From positions 2,159,501 through 2,223,500 of the forward strand of contig NZ_CALSBP010000002.1 of assembly GCF_943373825.1 (NCBI RefSeq): a stretch of 64,000 bases of DNA. The letters run 5' to 3'. A program made the translations under genes and the position numbers. Below are positions 47,265 to 54,108 of the stretch, piece after piece. The notes beneath the pieces were generated by a model, which was not told where the DNA came from, made no database searches, and saw nothing but the letters and a program-made list of their open reading frames with translations. Each line of letters begins with the position of its first letter. Position 1 is the stretch's first letter. This DNA comes from Aquimarina spinulae. GTDB lineage: Bacteria; Bacteroidota; Bacteroidia; Flavobacteriales; Flavobacteriaceae.

Positions 47265-47354
47265 ATGCCAAGTGGTAAAAAACGTAAAAGACACAAGGTA
47301 GCTACGCACAAGCGTAAAAAAAGAAGAAGAGCCAACCGCCATAAGAAAAAGTAG
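47265..47354 (+). CDS. 29-residue highly basic protein, probably RNA-binding or ribosomal
   Basis: ATG at 47265 opens MPSGKKRKRHKVATHKRKKR, followed by nine more residues ending KKK, then TAG at 47352-47354. Two thirds of the residues are Lys, Arg or His. It lies 28 bp after the HU gene and its stop codon lies inside a terminator, so it has the layout of a real terminal gene of the HU transcript. Such short Lys/Arg-rich proteins fit small ribosomal proteins; flavobacterial ribosomes contain lineage-specific small proteins, but I cannot confirm the match from memory. Confidence 0.72.
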   Translation: MPSGKKRKRHKVATHKRKKRRRANRHKKK

Positions 47355-47370
47355 TTTCTAACTACTTTTT
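47346..47370 (+). terminator. Terminator of the HU/small-protein transcript
   Basis: A 10-bp stem AAAAAGTAGT (47346-47355) and ACTACTTTTT (47361-47370) is followed by TC and AT-rich sequence. It overlaps the stop codon of the 29-residue gene. Confidence 0.78.
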
Positions 47371-47427
47371 TCATTTAAAAAGTTAAGTTCTTTGAAATCG
47401 AAATAAGACATATTACCCCACTACCGG

Positions 47428-47505
47428 TATCTTTGTTTTATTTCAACGGAATTGTAAAAATTCCTGTGAAAAAATTGTTTAATCCATCTCGATAATTATC
47501 GGGAT
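47428..47505 (+). promoter_or_regulatory. rng promoter element and structured leader
   Basis: TATCTTTG (47428-47435) fits the -7 consensus. Two hairpins follow in the leader: GGAATT (47448-47453) with AATTCC (47459-47464), and the near-perfect 20-base palindrome ATCTCGATAATTATCGGGAT (47486-47505), which contains a perfect 12-bp core CGATAATTATCG and ends 15 bp before the GTG start of rng. They could be sites of autoregulatory cleavage by RNase G. Confidence 0.4.
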
Positions 47506-47520
47506 AAAAATCTAATCAGA

Positions 47521-49059
47521 GTGAACAACGAATTGATCATTAGGTCAGGTTCCTCTACGGATTTTGCCTTATTAAAGGATGGAAAACTAATTGAATTACA
47601 TAAGGAAGAAGACGACAGCGATTTTTCGGTAGGTGATATTTTTATTGCCAAAATCCGCAAATCTGTCCCAGGTCTAAACGCCGCATTTGTTAATGTAGGC
47701 TATGAAAAAGATGCGTTTTTGCATTACCACGACCTTGGTCCTCAAGTATCTTCTTTACTTAAATTCATAAAACGTGTAAGCACAGGTAAATTAAAAAATT
47801 ATTCTCTTAAGGATTTTCCTTTTGAGAACGATATTGATAAACACGGTACTATTACCAATGTGTTAAAATCAAATCAATCACTATTAGTACAGATAGTAAA
47901 GGAACCGATATCTACCAAAGGCCCTCGAATTAGCTCAGAGCTTTCGATTGCTGGTCGATATATTGTTTTAGTTCCTTTTTCGAATCGAATTTCTATTTCT
48001 CAAAAAATAGAATCCTCAGAAGAAAAAGAACGTTTAAAAAGGCTTGTAAAAAGTATTAAGCCAAAAGGTTTCGGAATTATTGTACGTACAGTAGCAGAAG
48101 GCAAAAAAGTAGCAGAACTAGACAAAGATTTAGAGAATCTAATGGGACGATGGCAAAGCATGTGTAAAAAAATGCACAAAGCTCATCACCCTTCAAAAGT
48201 ACTAGGTGAAATGAATAGAGCATCTTCTATATTAAGAGATGTATTTAATGACACTTTTACTTCTATTGTTGTAGATGATGAAGATCTCTGCAACCAAATC
48301 AAAGAGTATCTGCAAGAAATTGCTCCAAAAAAAGAATCAATTGTAAAACTTCATAATCCTAAAATACCAGTTTTCGAAAAATATGGTATTGAACGGCAAA
48401 TCAAAACAAGTTTTGGCAAGACGGTGTCTATGAGTAAGGGTGCTTATTTGGTTATAGAGCATACAGAAGCGATGCATGTAATCGATGTAAATAGCGGTAA
48501 CCGATCTAATAAAGCCAAAAACCAAGAAGATACTGCACTAGAGGTAAACCTAATTAGTGCAGCTGAAGTAGCCCGCCAACTGCGTCTTAGAGATATGGGA
48601 GGTATTATTGTAGTCGATTTTATCGATATGAATAATGCAGATAACCGTAGAACGCTCTTCAACCAATTGCGAGAAGAGATGAAAGACGATAGGGCAAAAC
48701 ATAAAATTTTACCGCCAAGTAAATTTGGCTTGATTCAAATCACGCGACAGCGTGTTCGACCAGAAATGAATATCAAAACCCGGGAGGATGATCCAAACGG
48801 AATAAATGGCGAAGTTGAGGCGCCTATAGTATTGGTAGAAAAAATTAAAGTCGAACTAGAAAAATTAATTAAAAAAGAACATAAAAAGATAACGTTAAGT
48901 GCGCATCCTTTTATTGCAGCTTTTTTAACCAAAGGATTTCCATCCACCCGATCCAAATGGTATTTTAACCATAAACGATGGGTAAAGATTGTACCTAGAG
49001 ACGCTTACACGTATTTAGAATATCATTTTCACGATAAAAATGGTGAATTGATAAAATAA
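47521..49059 (+). CDS. rng: Ribonuclease G/E family endoribonuclease
   Basis: The 512-residue protein starts with GTG and has an S1 RNA-binding domain (VGDIFIAKIRKSVPGLNAAFVNVGYEKDAFLHYHD), then the RNase E/G catalytic region with VIDVNSGNRSNKAKNQEDTALEVN, RDMGGIIVVDFIDM and the C-terminal LGLIQITRQRVRP-like motif (FGLIQITRQRVRPEMN). This is the RNase G size, without the long RNase E C-terminal scaffold. It acts in rRNA maturation and mRNA decay. It follows the HU unit with its own promoter. Confidence 0.95.
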   Translation: MNNELIIRSGSSTDFALLKDGKLIELHKEEDDSDFSVGDIFIAKIRKSVPGLNAAFVNVGYEKDAFLHYHDLGPQVSSLLKFIKRVSTGKLKNYSLKDFPFENDIDKHGTITNVLKSNQSLLVQIVKEPISTKGPRISSELSIAGRYIVLVPFSNRISISQKIESSEEKERLKRLVKSIKPKGFGIIVRTVAEGKKVAELDKDLENLMGRWQSMCKKMHKAHHPSKVLGEMNRASSILRDVFNDTFTSIVVDDEDLCNQIKEYLQEIAPKKESIVKLHNPKIPVFEKYGIERQIKTSFGKTVSMSKGAYLVIEHTEAMHVIDVNSGNRSNKAKNQEDTALEVNLISAAEVARQLRLRDMGGIIVVDFIDMNNADNRRTLFNQLREEMKDDRAKHKILPPSKFGLIQITRQRVRPEMNIKTREDDPNGINGEVEAPIVLVEKIKVELEKLIKKEHKKITLSAHPFIAAFLTKGFPSTRSKWYFNHKRWVKIVPRDAYTYLEYHFHDKNGELIK

Positions 49060-49064
49060 AATTA

Positions 49065-49091
49065 AACCCGGCCTGATAACAGTGCCGGGTT
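49065..49091 (+). terminator. rng terminator
   Basis: An 8-bp GC-rich stem AACCCGGC (49065-49072) and GCCGGGTT (49084-49091) is followed by TTTTT, a few bases after the rng stop. Confidence 0.9.
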
Positions 49092-49287
49092 TTTTGTTTT
49101 TAATGATGTTTATGCAGCTATCATAAGTAAGCTACAATTTCTCATTCCTAACCTTCTACTATACTTTTCATCCATAAAATTATATGTAACAAAAACATTA
49201 TTAATAAAAAAAATCCCAGTCCCGAAAAATGAAACTGGGATATCGTATTCTTGACCTATGAAATCAATCTCATATACCATCTGTATC

Positions 49288-52200
49288 ATGAAAAATACTA
49301 TACTCTTCGTCTTATTAACCCTCACAGGGTGGCATCTTAGTGCCCAGGTAGTACTATCAGACAAGAACTATGTACATACTACAGTTCCGCAAACAGCCTT
49401 GACGATTGCAGAAATGGAGAATGTAAACTGCTCTAATATCAATGATATCGATAGGGCTATAGAGAGTGTTACTTATTTTGATGGATTAGGTAAGCCTATT
49501 CAGGAAAGAGCCATCAAAGCCTCACCAGATGGTAAAGATATTGTGACTCATATCGAGTATGATGCCTATGGCAGACAAGCAAAGCAATATCTACCTTTTG
49601 AGGCAGACAATACGATAGGGAGTTATAAAGAGATCAATATTAATACGGATATCAATCAATATTATAAGGATACCTATGCTAATGATTTTCCTGGGATTAG
49701 TGATCTTACACAAATTAACGCCTATTCAGAAAGTATTTTTGATAAATCTCCTCTTAATAGAGTAGTAAAAATTGGCGCACCTGGTACAGCCTGGAAAGCA
49801 AACCCCAGTAGTGATGCAGATCATGCTATAAAGACAGATTGGTATACTAATAAAGCTAATGAAGTGGTGTATTTTAAAGTTGATTTTGCTAATCCAAATG
49901 ATACTGAGGCCCCTAGTCTGGTAAAGGATGGGCACTATGCCGTAAATCAATTGCACATAACTATTACTCAGGATGAGAATTGGACTCCGGCAGAAGGTAA
50001 CAACCATACGACCAAAGAGTACAAGGATAAACAAGGTAGAGTGATCTTAAAAAGAACCTTTGCCAATGTTGGAGCGCCGAGCGTAGTCGAGGCGCACGAC
50101 ACTCATTATGTTTACGATAGATTTGGGAATTTAACCTATGTAATCCCTCCAAAAGTAACCACTAGTGATGGCGTGAGTCAGAGTGAGCTTGCCGAATTGT
50201 GTTACCAATACAAGTACGATCAGAGAAATCGCCTTATCGAAAAGAAAATTCCTGGTAAAGACTGGGAGTATATTGTCTATAATAAACTAGATCAACCGAT
50301 TCTAACTCAGGATGCCAACCTAAAAGCAGATAATGCCTGGCTCTTTACCAAATATGATATTTTTGGCAGGGTTACCTATACGGGTAAGATTACCGATAAC
50401 CGAGATAGAAAGACCATACAACAAGCTGTGAATACAGAATCTACACTATGGGAACAACGAGATGTTGCTTCCCAGATCGATGGGACTACCATCTATTACA
50501 GCAACACGGCATTCCCAAAAACAAACCTGGAGTTACATACCATCAACTATTATGATGATTATGGCTTTGATCTTGCAGGATTAACCAATCCCGGTACTGT
50601 ATATGGCGAAACTATATCAGATCAAACCAAGACACTACCTACAGGAAGCAAGGTACGAGTACTTGATACTTATGATTGGATCACTACCGTTACTTGGTAT
50701 GATAAAAAAGCACGACCTATATACGTAGCTAGTAAAAATGAATATCTTAACACTACAGATATCATAGCAACCCAATTGGATTTTGTAGGTAAGGTAGAAC
50801 AAACCAAAACTACTCATACCAAAGACAATACTACACCAATTATAACCATAGATACCTTTACCTATGATCATATGGGTAGGATGCTTACCCAACGACAATG
50901 TATAGAAGATACTTCTGGGGTCAATTGTACTGGTAATACAGGAGTTACACCAGCAGTAACCTTATCACAACCGATTACCCAAACCACAACTACTGTAGCG
51001 GGTAATACCATTACCTTATCTAATGGATTTCATTTTGCAGCTACGGCTAGTACTTCTTTCCTTGCTAAGATCCAGAACGAGGAATTCCCGGGAGAATTGA
51101 TTGTATCTAATACTTATGATAAGTTAGGGCAACTAACTTCTAAAGAAGTTGGTGGTGGATTACAAGATGTACATTATACCTACAATGTACGAGGATGGTT
51201 AAAAAACATCAATCAGGATAGTTATGATGATAATGACCTGTTTGATTTCACCATCAATTATAATACCCCACAACATGGGGCTACAGCTTTATATAATGGA
51301 AATATCTCTGAAACAGCATGGAAAACTCAAAGTGTAAACCCTAATCCTCCGAACAATCCGGTAAGTAGTTTCTATTTGTATAGTTACGATGCACTTAACA
51401 GGATTGTAAGTGCAACAGATAATACTGGCAATTATTCGATAAGCAATATCACCTACGACAAAACAGGAAATATCCTTTCCTTAAACCGAAAAGGGAATCT
51501 TAATGAAGCAGCTACTTCTTTTGGAGATATGGATATGCTAGCATACACCTATGATAGCGGTAATAAACTCTTAAGAGTGACTGATACCGGGAATACGACT
51601 TTTGGTTTTAACGATGGCACCAATACCAATGATGACTATGCGTATGATGCTAATGGTAATATGACCCAGGATCAAAACAAAGGGATTATAGGGATCACTT
51701 ACAATCATTTAAACTTGCCTAAAACAGTAACGGTAAATAATGCTTCTCATAATGGAAATATTACCTATATTTATGATGCCACTGGGGTAAAACTAAAAAA
51801 GATTGCAACAGAGGGAAGCTCTTTAATTACTGAGTATGCCGGCAATTATATCTATAAGAATGGTACACTAGAATTCTTTAACCATGCGGAAGGAATCGTA
51901 GAGCATGAAACCGATGGATATAAATATGTATACCAGTTTAAAGATCATTTAGGAAACATCAGACTCTCCTACAAAGATGCGGATAAAAATGGTTCTATAT
52001 CCCAAAGTGAAATTATTGAAGAGAAAAATTATTATCCCTTTGGACTACAACATCGAGGTTACAATTTTGCAGTGAATGGGAGCAAACATAACTATGGTTT
52101 TGGAGGGAAAGAAGAACAGAATGAGCTTGGTTTAAATTTATATGATTATCATGCTAGAATGTATGAACCATCAATTGGAAGAATGATGAATATTGATCCT

Positions 52201-52902
52201 CATGCAGACAGTTATTATGGAATTAATCCTTATAACTATACGCTTAATAATCCTGTTTTGTTAATCGATCCCGATGGGAAAGATACTGTGATTTCAATAG
52301 AAGGTAATACCATAACTGTATCTACACAAATTTATATTCATGGTAGCGGAGCTACTCAAGAAGAAGCAAATAAAATTCAAAAGAGCATTCAATCACTTTT
52401 TGGAAAGCATAATGAGTTTAAATACACAGATGAAGATGGTAACGAGTTTGACGTAAACTTTGAAACATCAGTAGATATATATGATGAAGAAAACACAGAA
52501 TTAGCAGAAGGTGATAACCTTATTGAAGTTAAAAATGAAGAAGGAAGATCAGAAGTAAGTGAATTAACAGGAGATACAGGTACTTGGTATTCTAAAGAAA
52601 AAACAGCTGGAGAAAATTATGGGATATATCCGCATGAATTTGGACATTTGGTTGGATTAAAAGATAGATATTCAGTTTTACACTCCCTAGTTGGAATAAA
52701 TAAACCTGATAAAAATTGGGAAGATAATTTTATGGCAGATGGGGCCACTATGAATGTCCAACAACGTAATATTGATGGAATTGTAAAAGGGGCAGTAAAA
52801 AGTTATAACAGGTACAAAGAGCAATATAGTGATCAAAAGAGTTCGAAAAAACCATACAAATACATAAAAAATACATCTTTTAATAGAATTAGAGGAAATT
52901 GA
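49288..52902 (+). CDS. RHS-repeat protein with metzincin-like C-terminal domain (candidate polymorphic toxin)
   Basis: The protein is 1204 residues from the ATG at 49288, where the signal peptide MKNTILFVLLTLTGWHLSAQ begins (an upstream ATG at 49258 adds ten residues). The N-terminus has a DUF6443-like region (SVTYFDGLGKPIQERAIKAS), followed by many YD/RHS repeats (YVYDRFGNLTYVIPP, YTYNVRGWLKNI, YDYHARMYEPSIGRMMNIDP). The RHS core ends at the conserved IDPDGKD near residue 997. The last 207 residues differ in type and carry PHEFGHLVGLKD (HExxHxxGxxD at His1116-Asp1126) with a possible Met-turn at Met1149. That predicts a zinc metallopeptidase, typical of variable toxin tips in RHS proteins. 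It is exported, but the delivery route is unclear. Confidence 0.88.
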   Translation: MKNTILFVLLTLTGWHLSAQVVLSDKNYVHTTVPQTALTIAEMENVNCSNINDIDRAIESVTYFDGLGKPIQERAIKASPDGKDIVTHIEYDAYGRQAKQYLPFEADNTIGSYKEININTDINQYYKDTYANDFPGISDLTQINAYSESIFDKSPLNRVVKIGAPGTAWKANPSSDADHAIKTDWYTNKANEVVYFKVDFANPNDTEAPSLVKDGHYAVNQLHITITQDENWTPAEGNNHTTKEYKDKQGRVILKRTFANVGAPSVVEAHDTHYVYDRFGNLTYVIPPKVTTSDGVSQSELAELCYQYKYDQRNRLIEKKIPGKDWEYIVYNKLDQPILTQDANLKADNAWLFTKYDIFGRVTYTGKITDNRDRKTIQQAVNTESTLWEQRDVASQIDGTTIYYSNTAFPKTNLELHTINYYDDYGFDLAGLTNPGTVYGETISDQTKTLPTGSKVRVLDTYDWITTVTWYDKKARPIYVASKNEYLNTTDIIATQLDFVGKVEQTKTTHTKDNTTPIITIDTFTYDHMGRMLTQRQCIEDTSGVNCTGNTGVTPAVTLSQPITQTTTTVAGNTITLSNGFHFAATASTSFLAKIQNEEFPGELIVSNTYDKLGQLTSKEVGGGLQDVHYTYNVRGWLKNINQDSYDDNDLFDFTINYNTPQHGATALYNGNISETAWKTQSVNPNPPNNPVSSFYLYSYDALNRIVSATDNTGNYSISNITYDKTGNILSLNRKGNLNEAATSFGDMDMLAYTYDSGNKLLRVTDTGNTTFGFNDGTNTNDDYAYDANGNMTQDQNKGIIGITYNHLNLPKTVTVNNASHNGNITYIYDATGVKLKKIATEGSSLITEYAGNYIYKNGTLEFFNHAEGIVEHETDGYKYVYQFKDHLGNIRLSYKDADKNGSISQSEIIEEKNYYPFGLQHRGYNFAVNGSKHNYGFGGKEEQNELGLNLYDYHARMYEPSIGRMMNIDPHADSYYGINPYNYTLNNPVLLIDPDGKDTVISIEGNTITVSTQIYIHGSGATQEEANKIQKSIQSLFGKHNEFKYTDEDGNEFDVNFETSVDIYDEENTELAEGDNLIEVKNEEGRSEVSELTGDTGTWYSKEKTAGENYGIYPHEFGHLVGLKDRYSVLHSLVGINKPDKNWEDNFMADGATMNVQQRNIDGIVKGAVKSYNRYKEQYSDQKSSKKPYKYIKNTSFNRIRGN
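50074..50095. repeat. REP-like fragment inside the RHS coding sequence
   Basis: GCGCCGAGCGTAGTCGAGGC plus GC (50074-50095) has GCGCC/GGCGC ends around GAGCGTAGTCGA. It resembles the palindromic intergenic element at 60700, which carries GAGCGTATCGAAG. It lies in frame and encodes about ten residues (GAPSVVEAHD) just before the conserved TYYVYD-like motif. Confidence 0.4.
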
Positions 52903-52915
52903 TAAAATTTAGATT

Positions 52916-53131
52916 ATGAAAAGAATAATTATTTTTTTAGTAATAAATATAATAGGATTTTTTTTTCAACTCTATGTGTTGATGCCTCATTGTTATCCCT
53001 GTAGACCTGGAGAACCCTGTTCTATATGCATGGGTAAAGAGCAAGGAATATTCCTCATTGCTTTACTTCTATTTGATATTTTTTATATATTAAAATATTT
53101 TATTAAACCCAGAATAAAGAAAAATAGATAA
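52916..53131 (+). CDS. Small membrane protein, candidate immunity protein for the RHS toxin
   Basis: The 71-residue protein has two hydrophobic segments (about 3-25 and 44-64) and a loop with four Cys (CYPCRPGEPCSIC) between them, then a basic end. It starts 13 bp after the RHS stop codon on the same strand. Polymorphic toxin genes are usually followed by a small immunity gene, so this is the candidate. No family is recognised, and a membrane protein guarding against an extracytoplasmic protease is plausible but unproven. Confidence 0.7.
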   Translation: MKRIIIFLVINIIGFFFQLYVLMPHCYPCRPGEPCSICMGKEQGIFLIALLLFDIFYILKYFIKPRIKKNR

Positions 53132-53344
53132 CCTGTTAAAAGAAATATTTTCCTGCTAGCGTAGATTAAAACCAGATCGCTCAGATATGATAGTACAGAA
53201 ATGTTTTCTGAGCTTCCCTGCTCCCGTTAGCGTCTCACCAGTAGTGTCAAAGCTGTAACAGTATATCAGGACAAGACAGTCTGAGTTTCATATTCCAGAT
53301 CTTAAACTCGTGACTTTGCATCATAATGCTACTCCTAGTCGTGG

Positions 53345-53399
53345 ATTCCGGATCAAGTCCGGAATGACAAGGATAATGGATTCTGGCGTAAGCCAGAAT
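53345..53399. repeat. Two tandem REP-like hairpins
   Basis: ATTCCGGA/TCCGGAAT (53345-53352 and 53358-53365) is followed by ATTCTGGC/GCCAGAAT (53380-53387 and 53392-53399). Both share the frame GGATTC-hairpin and lie in a 316-bp gap between the small membrane-protein gene and the AraC fragment. The rest of that gap (53132-53344) shows nothing recognisable. Confidence 0.7.
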
Positions 53400-53410
53400 A
53401 ACAGAACAAA

Positions 53411-53448
53411 CCTAAAACCTAAAACCTAAAACCTAAAACCTAAAACCT
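53411..53448. repeat. Five-copy heptamer tandem repeat
   Basis: The unit CCTAAAA is repeated five times from 53411 and followed by CCT. It abuts the stop codon of the AraC fragment and lies directly after the REP-like hairpins. It is a simple tandem repeat prone to copy-number change. Confidence 0.85.
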
Positions 53449-53650
53449 TACTCCTCCAGCTTTTTTATGAAATACGAGGGGTATATCCCTGTTTTTTTGT
53501 AGAACGTTTTAGAAAACGCCTCTGCGGTATTAAAACCGACCTCTTGCGCAATAGCTTTAATCGTATATTTTCTGAATCTTGAATCAGATTGTAGTTTCTC
53601 TACTACAAAATCGATACGTAGGTCATTGATGTACTGACTTAACGTTTTCT
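53448..53650 (-). pseudogene. Fragment of an AraC-type regulator gene (C-terminal HTH only)
   Basis: On the minus strand, from about 53650 to the stop at 53448-53450, an open frame of about 67 codons encodes the end of an AraC family HTH: QYINDLRIDFVVEKL, IKAIAQEVGFNTAEAFSKTF and YKKTGIYPSYFIKKLEE. It is highly similar to the C-terminus of the regulator at 54109 (FYKKTGIYPSYFIKQLEKGK). No N-terminal part precedes it, and a terminator hairpin takes its place. It is a remnant of a duplicated gene. Confidence 0.85.
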
Positions 53651-53666
53651 GTTTGCAACAATAGAT

Positions 53667-53706
53667 AAATAATCGTCCTGGCTTAGATACGCCAGGACGA
53701 TTATTT
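53667..53706 (-). terminator. Terminator downstream of the precursor peptide gene
   Basis: A perfect 16-bp stem AAATAATCGTCCTGGC (53667-53682) and GCCAGGACGATTATTT (53691-53706), with an 8-nt loop, is flanked by A/T runs. On the minus strand it lies about 60 bp after the precursor stop, so it would end that transcript. Confidence 0.92.
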
Positions 53707-53765
53707 TTTACTACTTCTTGATTAGTATTTAAGTAGTACTTATTTATTACAATTGTAATAAATAT

Positions 53766-53981
53766 TTATCTATGCGCAACAAGATCATCAATATCTGTTT
53801 GATTACCGCCACATTGAGGAGGTCTTTGATGGCTTCGGCAACCTGGTCCAGATTGATCACATCCATTTATTGCTACAGTTTCCATACTCCCAGCTTTTAT
53901 CTTCGACAGTTTATGCATTGTTAATAATGTAATGTTCAGTTTTTTTAGCCCCAGCTTCTTTGTTTGATGTTGATTTTTCAT
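53766..53981 (-). CDS. Candidate lanthipeptide-type precursor peptide
   Basis: The 71-residue peptide has a leader of class I lanthipeptide type found in Bacteroidota: KKLGLKKLNITLLT near residue 8, then LSKIKAG ending at Gly31. Cleavage after Ala-Gly by a C39 peptidase would leave a 40-residue core with three Cys (41, 48, 57), three Ser and two Thr. The core has the order INGCDQSGPGCRSHQRPPQC, then GGNQT. The SGPGC motif resembles the PGC-containing ring B of nisin. It is encoded beside two dehydratase genes, a regulator and a C39 exporter. No LanC gene is visible. A promoter, two palindromes and a terminator frame the gene. Confidence 0.85.
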   Translation of the reverse strand: MKNQHQTKKLGLKKLNITLLTMHKLSKIKAGSMETVAINGCDQSGPGCRSHQRPPQCGGNQTDIDDLVAHR

Positions 53982-54006
53982 GAGTTTTTATGTTATGAGT
54001 TCAAAA

Positions 54007-54041
54007 CAAATGTAGGGGATTACCTTAAAAAAATAAGGTAA
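54007..54041 (-). promoter_or_regulatory. Precursor-gene promoter with an operator-like palindrome
   Basis: On the minus strand TACATTTG (54007-54014) is a perfect -7 element, giving a 5' leader of about 20 nt. A perfect 8-bp inverted repeat, TTACCTTA (54020-54027) and TAAGGTAA (54034-54041) with an A6 loop, covers the -20 to -41 area, where a regulator would block or help RNA polymerase. There is no T run at its end, so it is not a terminator. Confidence 0.65.
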
Positions 54042-54055
54042 AAAAAGGAAGTGCC

Positions 54056-54080
54056 AGTCTGTATTCTAAGAAATCAGACT
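54056..54080. promoter_or_regulatory. 25-bp near-perfect palindrome upstream of the precursor gene
   Basis: The half-sites AGTCTGTATTCT (54056-54067) and AGAAATCAGACT (54069-54080) are mirror images except for a swapped TA/AT pair. It lies about 75-100 bp upstream of the precursor start and 28 bp after the regulator stop. The first half-site recurs exactly upstream of the dehydratase gene at 59193. Confidence 0.6.
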
Positions 54081-54108
54081 ATTAACATTCTCATAATCAA
54101 TGATTTGC

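Noticed and set aside
53411..53448. Possible CRISPR or telomere-like repeat
   Set aside because: The unit is seven bases with no spacers, so it is a simple tandem repeat.
54020..54041. Inverted repeat TTACCTTA/TAAGGTAA as a terminator of the AraC-type regulator gene
   Set aside because: On the minus strand the stem is followed by TCCCC rather than a T run, and it sits exactly in the -33 area of the precursor promoter, so an operator is more likely.
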